A DNA stretch of 45,653 nucleotides from Klebsormidium nitens (taxonomy: Eukaryota > Streptophyta > Klebsormidiophyceae > Klebsormidiales > Klebsormidiaceae): positions 1 to 45,653 of the forward strand of contig DF237613.1 of the NCBI GenBank assembly GCA_000708835.1. The letters run 5' to 3'. A model generated the notes under the pieces. That model saw only the letters and a list, made by a program, of their open reading frames with translations, was not told the origin of the DNA and did not search any database. This document shows positions 22,801-33,400 of this stretch, one piece after another; positions within the stretch are counted from its first letter, which is position 1, and every line of letters starts with the position of its first letter. Position numbers and translations under genes: made by a program.

Positions 22801-25800
22801 CCGGAACTCCGAGAGCGGAATCTCGCGCTCCCCCGCGCCTGCTTCTGCGAATTCCATGCGTTCCGTCGTCGTTGCTCTGGTTTTTGTGAGCTCTTGCTCT
22901 GCAGGTACCTCGGTCTTGGCGCCGAAGGCAGCGGCCGCTCCCGCTCCAACGAGCGTGCCGGCACCAACGCCTGCAATAGCAGATGAGAATGGTGTTCATT
23001 CAAACGGTGGCTCTTAAGAAGGGCGTCTATTCAGAAGAGAAATTCTCAGAACTGAAAGTACCCAACTTTTGACTTCAAGCTCTTGAAACGAGCTGAGCAG
23101 AGATCGAGGCTGAGGGAAGCTGTTCAAAATGTCCTCCAGTCCAATTTTCCAAATACTCGGAACCTTTTCAGTGCAGTAAACGTCCTCTGGTGCTCCAACC
23201 GTGGGCACGAATCTGGCTGCTTAGAAAAGCTTCGAGAAGCAGGGAGACCACCCACTGTACTGATCTATCTCAATCGCCCACTCCTTGATGCCCCGTTCTC
23301 GAGCAAATCTTTTCAGAACTGCAGAACCTGAAGGGGACAGAATCCAAATCCCCCTCTATCCTCTGTGATCCTTGCACTGTGATACGTGTGGACCAGATGA
23401 TCTTGCATTATGATTTGTGTGGATCAGGTGCACGTCCAAGCGCAGACAGAATGTTAGTATGGGCTGAAACCCGACATACCTGCTGCCACAGCCGTGACCG
23501 GTGGTGCGACAACCGCCGCCGCCGCCGCCGCTGCGCCCAGAGCAACCCCCACTCCTGCCCCCTCCGCTGCGCCCACTCCTACTGCTCCCCAAATGTCCGA
23601 CTGCTTATTACTGTACACCTCTTCCGTTTTGATGGCGTCGTTCCCCTCCAGGACCGAAACCGGCGACTTGCTGACATCAGCGAAGCCCCCCTTGGACACA
23701 TGCAACGGCTCCGGCTTGGCGAGACTGGCGCCGAGAGGTGTACCGTCCTCGAAAGCTGCCTGGCGCTGCTCGAAAGGCGTCAACGGGGGGAGGCCCTTCT
23801 CCTCCGCCGCATCACCTGTAAGAGGATCTCTGCTCTCTTCATGAGCCGCGCCTAGTTCCGCCAGCTCGTGTGCTGCCTCTCTCTTCTCCATTCCAGCACC
23901 TTCCGCTGTCCCCCCCAGACCGACGGCTTCTGCCACCCGGCTCAAAGTGCTCTTCGATTCTGCAGAAGTGCTCTCATGCGAGTCGCCAATCTGGTCCATT
24001 TGCGAAGCAGCCGCTCGCTTCTCGCCAGCCCAGCCGTGTTCCTCGCTCTTGGCCCCAAACCCAAGTGCCTCCGTCAACTGATGCAGAGCGCTTTCGTGGG
24101 GGACCTCTGCAGAATCGGTCATCGCAACCTGATCCGTGGGCTCTGCCAAAATCCTGCCACTGGGGGGTCCAAAGAGACTGCTGCCAGAACCCCCCGAGAT
24201 GCTCTGTCCCTGATGAATGGGGTACTCAGCAATGCGGTCGAGACTGGCCCGGGGGCTGGCCCCACTGGTTGCCGAGGCAAGAGAGTCGGAGGTAGTCAGG
24301 CGGCCAATGGCTACGCCACCCCCCCCTTGGGATACAGCAGGGCGTGCGTTGTGGAGGGCGATATCAGAGGTCTGCAAAAAGAGAAGGTGACATCGTACTA
24401 ATTATGGAATGCAAGCTGACACTGAATACAAAGAAGACTGCGGGTAATTGCTTATTAGGGACTTTTGCCCGGATCTTTGGCATCCTAGCATAAAGCAAGA
24501 ACCGTCTATGACAGGTTTAGTGAACAAAGCTCCAACCCAGGAACAAGAGGCATAATTGATTGGAAAGGAGTCCACTGTCCCCTTTGAGCGGAAAACCAGA
24601 TTGTTAAAGATTTCTAAAACTCCTGCTCGTGGTGCACCAGCAAACAGTAACATGCAAGTCTTTCGATTCCTACCAAAGTAGGAGGCCATCTCGCCTTTTT
24701 TCAATCCTGGACATTGCTTTCAGCTGGCGGTTTTGCTTTTTCAATTGCACAAAAAAGGACGCTGGTAGCTAGGCCCGTGCATGTATGCCGGTTGAACCAC
24801 TTGAAACAGTACAGTTCTAACCAAAGTTCCAGATTGATTGAGCAACTTTGGGCAATTGTGGGATCCTGGAGAACAACTGGTGACATCCAACTCAGCAGTT
24901 TGCAACTCCTGCAGTGCAATACTTACCCTTGGCTCGTCCTTCTCTAGCTCAGAACTGAACCGCCCCTCCACAGCTCCATCCTGCGCCTGGCCTGCACAAA
25001 GAAAAAATCCATATCAGGTATAAGTAGTCTTCAGGCAAGCTTCTTTACAAGCAACTGTTCTAGATGGCACTCTTTCAACTGAAGCACTGAAAGTATTTCA
25101 ACTGAAGCACTGAAAGTATGACGACATCAGAGTGATTCAAATCTTCATACATTCTGAAAATATGATCAGACAAGACAAAGTTCACAAATGACCGGCAAGA
25201 ATGTCAGCCTGTGCTGGCATGTGCAGCCTCAGTCTTGCATTTGGGATGGAATTGCACTGCGATCTTAGGATTAGACTTCATACGAACCAAATACCCCAGG
25301 AGTCCAGGCTCACCCGGAAAAGATATGTCAAACTCCTGCCTGTACTGTTCAAGTGACATGCTTCCTGGCTCTGTCATACTCCCAGGCTTGACCGACGCTC
25401 CCGACATGTGTGATGCATTTGAGTCCGTTGTCAACAAAGAGTCCACGCTTTTCTGGCCTAAGATGCTCGGCGCTGACTGGTCACTGGCCCGGCGCGTATT
25501 TCCGCCCTCTCTAGTTGCCATCTCATCAGGGTCCTGCTGGAGACTGCTGTAGTAACCGCTGCCAAGACGCTGGTCTAGCGCAGCATGGGGGACTCCCGCA
25601 GAATACACTTGGGACGGGATCTCAGAGTCGGCTTCGTGAAAGCGTAGAGCTTCTGAGTTCTGAGCGGTGGGACTGCGGGGGGGGGTAGCCGAAGGACTGC
25701 GGCTGCGAATGTAGTCGTCCAACTGATCCCCTGCACGCTTTCCTGGCGCAATGACCTGCAATCAGCGAGACAGAAGAAGCTGAAGATGTTCTCAAGCTCT

Positions 25801-26472
25801 TTGCATGCATGCCATTGAAGTGGTACTGCTTCAATATTCAGGGGAGAATGGAGCTTGGCATTGGTATTCTGGCAAGCAACATACGAACCCCTGCTTAGCT
25901 CCATTGCTGACAGTACATTGTGAAACTAATATTGAATAAAAACCATCTCTCAACTTCTTAAATTTAGGAGAGTGATGTCTTGATTCAGAGGTGCTGAAAT
26001 CAAACCGGAGTGCCTTGATACCCTTGTTAGAATGGTGTGCTTCGCAAAGAGCTGAATGGGAGCGACAAACTTCGTGTGAAACTAGGAAACAGAATGAGCA
26101 TGGAGCACAAACCTGGAAACCCTTGAGACTGGTGCGCTGCTCCGGTGTGAACCTATGCTCTCTAGTCTACAACACAAGAAAGGAAACAAGTCACGTCATG
26201 CCTCAGAACTTTGTAGAGCAGGTGAGCTTTCAAGCCGGGCTTACTGGCTACAAGGGACTGGTTACGATGCCAATGATACCATCATTCATGAGGAAAACCT
26301 TACATCAACATAGAAGACCTCTTGAAGACCACTCCATAGAATGCAGGGAGCAGGGGACCACTTCTTCGCACTTTTTGGCCGTTGCAGGGGAACTCACATG
26401 CAGAGACGCTGTCGGCGAACTCTCGTCTTTCAGCAGGGTGCTCTCTCCCGGCTGGGACTCTGGGACATCCAT
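13894..26472 (-). CDS. Synaptotagmin-like SMP/C2 membrane tether with extended N-terminal region
   Basis: Seventeen exons, in transcript order: 26398-26472, 25314-25755, 24927-24991, 23480-24371, 22416-22970, 21741-21917, 21051-21394, 20367-20453, 19645-19746, 18972-19143, 18300-18427, 16990-17169, 16315-16504, 15657-15748, 14979-15089, 14602-14681, 13894-14062; 1286 residues, all phases closing. Residues 1-about 450 are Ser/Gly-rich and disordered. Two Gly/Ala-rich hydrophobic modules follow (about 453-509 and 639-695). A membrane hairpin sits at about 820-872, an SMP lipid-binding domain at about 880-1090 (SFPEFEK|VGWLNKSL, KLTLGDVAPVITG), and one C2 domain at about 1104-1250. C2 calcium-site acidic residues are D1124, D1130, D1180, E1182 (usually Asp) and D1186. 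The tail is Lys-rich. Plant relatives (SYT/NTMC2) anchor in the ER and transfer or tether lipids at ER-plasma membrane contacts; that role is inferred here. The roughly 800-residue N-terminal extension is far longer than in typical plant SYTs (about 540 residues in total). Confidence 0.9.
15517..15609. repeat. Two-copy 47-bp tandem repeat in an intron of the SMP/C2 gene
   Basis: The segment starting AGCGCATAGTGGCGCATTCA at about 15518 recurs at about 15566 with a few changes (GGCGGGTTAAATGGCTT versus GGCGGGTCACATGGCTT). It lies between exons 14 and 15 and is not a copy of either exon edge. Confidence 0.85.
16522..16945 (-). repeat. Three decayed copies of the acceptor and 5' edge of SMP/C2 exon 13
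   Basis: Exon 13 begins (minus) at 16504 with codons for STIKTAVVDMLLW. Copies start near plus positions 16675, 16830 and 16940, in the intron upstream in the transcript. The nearest keeps GCAG and reads SAIETAVVDMLL in phase, then stops before the true acceptor. The second has lost the usual AG position but keeps TAVVDML. The third is badly decayed. Intron words such as GTTAGGAGCATGGA are repeated with them (near 16523, 16580 and 16848), so the duplicated unit covered intron plus exon. Confidence 0.87.
17170..17790 (-). repeat. Four decayed copies of the acceptor and 5' edge of SMP/C2 exon 12
   Basis: Exon 12 begins (minus) at 17169 with VRDVDVVAWMRIMFAPLTG. Copies lie at about 17270-17332, 17460-17512, 17615-17672 and 17720-17778, roughly 110-180 bases apart. 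The nearest keeps a CAG acceptor and reads VRDVDVVGWSRIMFAPLTG in phase before a downstream stop. The farther copies keep only fragments such as the GACGTGGAC word and GCGCCGCTG. Confidence 0.87.
18550..18584. repeat. Perfect 11-bp stem hairpin in an intron
   Basis: GGGCTGTAACC (18550-18560) and GGTTACAGCCC (18574-18584) are exact reverse complements around a 13-base loop, itself partly self-complementary (CCTTG/CAAGG). It lies in the intron between SMP/C2 exons 10 and 11, and no function is evident. Confidence 0.8.
21215..21232. repeat. (GC)9 microsatellite inside a coding exon
   Basis: Nine GC dinucleotides in SMP/C2 exon 7 encode alternating Ala and Arg (SARARAQ). Length changes other than multiples of three bases would shift the frame, and this is a likely sequencing or assembly weak spot. 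Confidence 0.85.
25074..25119. repeat. Short intronic tandem duplication
   Basis: A 22-base sequence beginning TTCAACTGAAGCACTGAAAG occurs at 25074 and again at 25098, separated by two T residues. The two copies are identical, suggesting a recent event. It lies in the intron between SMP/C2 exons 2 and 3. Confidence 0.9.
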
Positions 26473-27177
26473 TCCTGGCTGAGGTCTCCTGCTTCAGCTC
26501 AGATCGTCGGGAAGCAAATCATCATCATGTGCATGCCCGAAGTCCTCGCTGGATGAGTGAGATTTTGGCCCTGCTTCTTCTCCGCAAGGTTGACGGGCCC
26601 GGTCAGCTTGATTGGTCGCATACGAGCCCAATTTTTTGTGACAGCTTATGAAGCCGACGCTCCTCGTATAGACAAAAGCGTCGAACGTTTGACCACTCAA
26701 AGGGCCAGTACGCCGACGCGAGAAATGTTTTCGCATCATCGTATCCTGAGTGCTTATGAAGCAACTGCGCTTGAGGCCGCCACTTGGCACCACGGAGTCT
26801 GCCAGGAGGCCGATTGAGAAGACGACACGTGGCTGGGGGGACCGCCTCACCACAATCACAGGCAGAATGCTGCTTCACCATTTACCGCATTTTGAACAAG
26901 AGAGGACCGAAGACAAGAATTGCAGGCTGGAGTGCACAAGCCAGCTAGGTGACTCATCTATCATGGCGTCACTCTAGGGAGCCATCGAAGGTTGAAGCAA
27001 CAACCATCAGCAGAGGAGCTGTCCGGTTTCTTGCTTTGCAGGCACGCTTGCAAATTCTGGCATCCTCCAAACCATAAAGGGGCCTCTGAAATGCTGCATT
27101 GGGTCCGTTTGCTAGTTGCTTTGGCGTCAACACTTACGAACACCAATCACCGTACCTTCAGTTAGAATATACCAGCC
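26473..27177. other. Divergent intergenic region (shared promoter space)
   Basis: This 705-bp gap separates the start codons of the SMP/C2 gene (minus) and the PLAC8 gene (plus). It must hold both 5' untranslated regions and promoters unless additional non-coding exons exist. I see no clear TATA box, conserved operator or extra gene. Confidence 0.55.
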
Positions 27178-29371
27178 ATGCAGGCAGATCCGGAAAGCGA
27201 CCTCACCCCCGAGCAGAGGGGCCCGAGCAGCACGCTCGACAAGCTAGCTGCTGAAAAGGAGGAGACAACCGGCGCGCCCTCGCACCCCCTCCCAATCGAT
27301 GACGATGAGCCGCCACTACAGCAGACAATGAGCAGGGCCGATAAGAACGTGGCCGAAGCCCCCGCCGCAGATGAAGAGGGCCGGCGGCCTATGCCGAAAA
27401 AGAGCGACCATGTAGCATACGTGGAGAAGGAGCTCAAGGATTGGCATACCAAGTGGTGGGAGGTGTGGAAGGACCCTGTGACGACGGCTTATGGATGCTG
27501 CCTGCCGTGCTCGCTGGCAGGGCAGAATGTGAACAGGGTCTCTGATGGGGCGCAAGGTGAGGGGGTGACAAGGAGCTGCTGAACCGCCAGTGAAGGGCTG
27601 CTTTCGAGACTCCTGCCATTGTTGCTTCCAGGAAGGTGGTTGTGAACTTCAGTCAGGGTCTCTAACACTGAACTCACCTCTTGACACTGGGAACGAGGGA
27701 GGTCTGCATGCATGTGGGGTTCATAATCTGTTGAGGCTGTTTCTGGCTGAATCTGCAGTGTGAAGGTGCTATTGTGTTTTTGATCTTGTGACAATCAAGG
27801 ATTACCTGTTCTGCGTACGTTTCAATCATCAAGACCATGGGGTCTGGCAATCAAAATGAGATCAGGGATACTTTATGAGAACCAGAAAGCGCTTGCTGTG
27901 GACCAGGTACTGCAGCAATCTTAACAATTATCAGTCACCTCATATACATAGGTTTTGAGTGGACAGAATGCAGTCAGTGCTCCCAGAATTCTGGAGTTCC
28001 TTGGTGGACTTTGCTGGATGTCTCACCAGAAAAGAACGCAAACAGTTACTACTAGTCCGTTGTCATCCACGTGAGCCTGACGCAGGATTACCTGTGCAGG
28101 TTTCTGGATGACCATCTGTTCTCACCCAAGTAAGGCTGGCCTAGAAATGTAGGGAGATTTGACCGTGCAAATGTTTGTAATACCTACTGTAAGGCTGTCC
28201 TCATAACATATGCTCGAACAATCTTGTGCAGGTTTCTGGAAGCCGTTCATCATTGAGTGCCTGCTGTTGGGGCCTGTGTTTGGCTGGTGCTACACGTACA
28301 AGTGGCGGCGGCAGTTGCGGGAACAGAATGAGCTGAAGGCGGCCCCATTCGGCGATTGCCTCACTGCCTTCTTGTGCCGTAAGTCGCAGTGATCTGTTTC
28401 ACGCGCTGTGTCCCAAACAAAGTGTCTGAATTTTCTGGTGTAGACTTTTTTTTGTCGAAATTGGGGTTCCTCACGCACGTGCAACAACCATCTGAACGGC
28501 CTGAATCATTTTGTAGGCTTTTTGAGGCAATGGATCCAGAGGAAATGTGATACTAGACGCTCCAGAAGAGGCCTAGACGGGCTAAAAATTTCTACTTATG
28601 TTTGGGAGAGAGACAGTGAACCGAACTTGAATCTTTGTCAGTCAATCATGTGTGAAAGTTTGATATGATGGTAGTGAAAAGAGTATGGTGGCCTTCAGAG
28701 CGCAACTAAAGTCAACGGACTGCATATCTTCTTGGACCGACCATAAATGTTTCTAGCAAGTTGATTGATTGGCATTTGAGGGGATTGAGGTTGTGTGTGG
28801 TGCCGTGCTCCTCAAGCTGCTGACAGTGTTGGAATGCAATCCATTGGGGTAAGGCAGGTAGGGATCTTGGAAACCATCTTGGAAACCATCTGCTCCTGCA
28901 AGATTGTGCGCTCCCGCCAACCTTCTAAGTTCCATTCGAGAATATACCACAATGAAGACCGTCTCATGATATAGTTCCCTTCTTTGTGCAGATCAATGTG
29001 CCCTTTGCCAAGAACAGAGGTGAGATAACGTCACTGCCATGGTTATCAATGTTAAACGTTAGGGACTGGTTAAGAATCAAGACGACTGTGATTGTCCTGT
29101 CTGTACACCATCTCCCATCAAAGTACTCTGTCTGATTGGTTTCCTGCTAGTTTCCTGGTAGATTAGGCTTTGCTTGGTCACGGAGTGGTGCCCGGCTTCT
29201 CTTGATGCAAAGTAGCATCTTGTATTCCGGGAGTGTCGTCGTTTTGCAGTTGAAATTAAGTACTTACTTAGCCTGCGACATGTTTGCAGGGAGATCAAAG
29301 CCACAGAGTCAGGCGCAATTCAAGGCCCAACGAAACCGACCATTGACAGAGGTCCATCAGGCAAACTATAG
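27178..29371 (+). CDS. PLAC8 (FW2.2/PCR-like) cysteine-rich membrane protein
   Basis: Four exons: 27178-27556, 28232-28378, 28992-29019, 29290-29371; 211 residues, phases closing exactly, including a 28-base microexon. The PLAC8 core runs from about residue 104: CCLPC at 107-111 with the following AGQNV, a hydrophobic segment FIIECLLLGPVFGWCY, a basic KWRRQLRE, a DCLTAFLC segment, and CHQCALCQEQRE across exons 2-4 (C175, C178, C181). In plants and animals this family includes cell-size regulators (FW2.2/CNR) and cadmium-resistance or calcium-permeable membrane proteins; which role applies cannot be told. The first 100 residues are an acidic, Pro-rich extension ending in a Trp-rich helix (KDWHTKWWEVWKD). 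The family is commonly at the plasma membrane. Start ATG 27178 is the first Met of the open frame. Intron 1 contains a decayed copy of the exon 2 edge. Confidence 0.9.
28090..28145 (+). repeat. Decayed copy of the acceptor and start of PLAC8 exon 2
   Basis: TGTGCAGGTTTCTGGA at 28094-28109 repeats the true acceptor and exon start at 28226-28241, 132 bases downstream. It is followed by diverged exon-like sequence and a shared TAAGGCTG word (28131 and 28190). An older fragment with GCTGGATG and TCTCACC may lie near 28010. The match beyond about 17 bases is loose. Confidence 0.62.
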
Positions 29372-30418
29372 ACTGCGCACTTCAGACGTACAGGACCGTC
29401 TCTTCTTTGTTCATCACACGTGGTTGAAGTTGCGAGCTAAGAAGTACGGTACAGTGACCCTTACATACCGCGTTTCAACAAGATAAGCAGGTCATGAGTT
29501 TACCGCCATATTTTGATGTAAGTTTGTACATTCTACTCGAACTAGCTAAAAACAGGAGAGCTAGACAAGGCTCCCCCCCTCTTTGACGGTGTCGACTTCA
29601 AGCGAAGCCATGCAGGGCCCAGGCCGTTGGTCTCGATCTGGCCATCTAGCTGCACATATGTACGTGAGGCGCATGACATATTTGGGGTTCCCATTTTGCC
29701 GGCTCGACCATGAGCCTGGCTAGTGTCAGATCTGCAGGCAAATGGCGCATGCAGGTCTGCAAATAGATTTATAGAGCTGTGCAAACCGTCGAAAAGTTGC
29801 TATATGTACGTGTGGTCATGATACTTGTCATATACATGCGCATGTTCGTCATAGTACTGACCGTCGATCACGGTAATCGAATCGATGGCCACGAGAATGG
29901 TCGCTGGTAAACCATGAATAACCATCGCGACATGCTTCGAAACCATCAATCTTTCGATTGGTCGAGAAAGCTATAGCCTGACTATAAGTCGACCTACACT
30001 GAGTCGTCAACAAAAAAATAAGTATGTTGATTTGTTTTTGCACGACGAAGTGTGCACAAATACAGATTCTCGCGTCTGTAATATATATGAGGACTGGAAC
30101 ACGCTGAACACTGACAGCTCGGGCAAACTTAATTTATGATTGCTGCAGAATCAATCGCCGCAGCCCATGACCAGATGCATATATATGCAACGTTTACTCT
30201 GATTGCTTGGATTCAAGGACATGCAGCGCAAAGACGCGACACTGTGTGTGAAAAATACGCTCGACAGGCCCCTGGTTTGCCGAAGTGCCAAAACTTCAAT
30301 GCGAGCATAGGTTTTGTCCACGAGAAAAGTCGACCTGGCAGCTTTGGACTTGCAGGATAGCGACCAAGACAACTGATCATGAGATTCGTTTTTTAAGCCG
30401 CTCCAACCTTTCCACTCT
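29372..30418. other. Convergent intergenic region
   Basis: It lies between the stop codons of the PLAC8 gene (plus) and the CDKG gene (minus), so it should carry both 3' untranslated regions. It is AT-richer than the exons. No coding exon, RNA gene or mobile element was recognised. Confidence 0.55.
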
Positions 30419-33400
30419 CTATAGAGCGGCCCCAAATAGGCCGCTGCCGCCTGCAGGCTGCCGCTTCTCCCGCTGCCGCTGCTCCTCAAGGGGGTCGGGG
30501 CTTCGGAGCATGCGGCGCCTCCTGCAGATATAGTAACGATAGTTGCTTTCAGATCCATCCTGTTCAGAGGTTTCGTCAAACAGTTGGTCTTTTCCAGTCC
30601 GTCCTTCTGCTGGTGACGAGCCGTCTTTCTGGAAGGCACCTACATTTGCGAACACCCCAATCCGTCCAATCACAAAGTCACAAAGCGGAATCCCCGTTAT
30701 CAACGCACATATCACGACCCGATCTCATCAGAGGAGACTCCGTTTTAGATGTTGATGATCAGCAATACCTTCAAAGAGTCCTGTCAATTCGGCATTGTAA
30801 GACCCATATCGAAGACCAGAGTAATCTTAAACAAATCATGCAGGTCCCGGAAATACACCGCTGCTTGTTTAATGGTGATACCCGGCCATCCAGCATTTGC
30901 AGCACCAGAAGTGGTGCGATGCGCACCTGTCGTGGTCCGTCCTCGCGGGGAAGGTGGGCATCAGCTCCTTGTCCTTTGGCAGCGGCACCTCCTTGAACCA
31001 CTCGTGCTTCAGCGCCTGTTCCGCCGTGATCCGCTGCAGACACGGGAGCGGAACGGGTTACAACACAAGATAAGTCCAGCTTATAATGTAGCAGAGACAA
31101 GGAATCCATACACCTGGACAACGGCAGTGTGGCATTCTGCATGCCTCTAACACAAACTGAGGTCGAGGAGACAGCAAGACAGAATATGCACAATGAGCCA
31201 GACGTCTTTCCAGGCGAACACGGAACTCAAGAAAGACCCCAACGATCAAGACGGAAAACGAAGGGTCGTCTTACGGTATGCTTAAAGAGGGCGTCGGACC
31301 AGACAGCGCAACCTCGGTTGCCGCTGGCAGTTTTCAAGATGGAATGTGCGCCGTGCCATGAAATGTTCCCTCAGGACTCAGATGCACGAGTGTACCTTGA
31401 AATCTGACGCCCTTTTTAAGCACGGAGCAACGGCCAAACTAAAGTCGTCCGCATTCTGGCCACGACGAACATACCTGGACGTCAATCTAAGCAGCCAGAA
31501 GCCGAACACAAAAGCGTCCAGGAGCGTTCGTCGGCTCACCTTGGCGGGGTCGTACGTCAGCAGCTTGTTGAGCAGGTCGAAGCCGGCCTCCGAGAGCGTC
31601 GGCTTGTTGGTGAAGGACGAGGGGGGGAACTTCTCGCGCAGCTTGTTGTACCTGTACGCAGGGGAGCTGAGTCTGTTCTTCCGGACAAGCTGGAGCAGAA
31701 TCTGCTGTTTCTGACAAGCTGGCAACCGCGCATAGGGTCAATGCACAAGACTCCTCGGCAACTGCTCGGGAACAGTCCTCGAGCTTGATTGGACAGATTT
31801 GACAAAGGTGCGTTTGCCCACCGTTTGTAGTTCTTGCAAGGCGAAACCAAGAGGAATGTGCAACCCATTGGAAGCGTTCGCTACTGCGGTGAAGCGGAGG
31901 GCTCGAGACTCACGGCTGCTTCACGAAGCGCACGTTCTTGACGTTCGGCAGGTTTTCGAAGTCGGGCCATATCTGGGCGCTCGGTGTGCCCAGGAGCTTG
32001 AAGATCTGCGGACGTGAGGGACGGGTCTGGTTAGCCACAGCTTCTCATAAGTTGGAAGGACGCTCGGGACCGTTGGTTTCCGTCTCGAGCGACAACTGCG
32101 CAGGTCTCCAACCTCTCAACTGTTGACCACGAAAACACACGCACGAGTTTGCTCCGCCTGAAATCTCTGTTAGGTATGTACTTAGATTCATTTCGGGCCA
32201 ACACATCCGCTCAGAGCACTGCACATGCATCTCCAATCTGACTCTCGACGCCAATAATTACAGCATCCTCGTCCAACGTTTTGTTCCAAAAGGGACGACA
32301 AGAGGACCTCAGCAAAGAAGTCGACACTGATCCTAATCTCAGCCGAACCTTCAAGCAAAGGGAACACGACTTGCCAGAAGTTTGACAAACCTGTGGTCGC
32401 AATAGGCTAGTAAAAAACCACACCCCCAACCGTAACCGTTTGACAAATCCGAAGCGATTTTCTCGACTCACTTCCGGCCCGCCACACTATAGAGATTCAT
32501 GCAAGAAGAACCGTTTCAAGAATGCCTTAGAAAGCCCTGAAACGAGCCAGCCAACAACATGAGGAAAACAGGACAACTCACCCTATCGATCTGGTCGATC
32601 TCGGACTTGCCGGGGAAGAGGGGCTCCTTGGACAGCAACTCCGCCATGATGCAGCCCAGCGACCACATGTCGATGGCCGTCGAGTACAGCTTGGAGCCCA
32701 GCAGCAGCTCGGGGGCCCTGTAACACGGAAGGGCACCGAGATTTGAGGGACTTGCTGAGTGGAAGATGGAAATGCAAGGCCTCAAGGGGACGGCAAATAT
32801 GCTTTCAAACAAGCGGTCCGCTCCTTTGAGAATACGTTGTGATGTGCTTGAGACCTGACACGCGCAGGTGGTGCTGATAGGCCCTCACATGAATCCACTT
32901 CTTGAGAGCCCGAAAGTTCGCAAAAAGCTTTGCAACTGTCATGATCATTCGCTCATCGAAAGCCTGAAACTTTCCACAAAAAGCTGTGCAACTCGACATT
33001 ATTATGCAAAGCTTACCTCCCGAGCACTTCCGCAAACAATCGAAAGGACCTATACCGACAAACACCGTGCTGCAAAATCGGACAAGGTAAGCCATTGGGT
33101 TACCTAACCTGTGCCGCAAAACACAGACCTAGAACCGCTATCAGCTGCTTACCTGTACCAGAGCGTGACGACCATGTGCGTGTACGCCTTGAGCGGGCTG
33201 CCGTACTGGCGCGCGAGGCCAAAGTCGCAGATCTTGAGATCGCCCTTGTTGTTCAGCAGCAGGTTCGAGGTCTTTAGATCACGGTGCAGGACCCAGTTCT
33301 CGTGCAGGTACTTGGTTCCCTCGAACAGCTGCAGCATGAGGCACTTGACCTCGCTCGCGGTGAACGGCTGCTTCTGACTCTCGGAAAGCGACTTGAGGTC

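Noticed and set aside
25201-25313. Extension of SMP/C2 exon 2 to the TGA near 25207
   Set aside because: The GTGAGC donor at 25313 joins exon 3 in phase, and the continued frame would end the protein prematurely.
28865-28890. CTTGGAAACCAT tandem as a microsatellite locus
   Set aside because: There are only two short copies in an intron; too little to mean anything.
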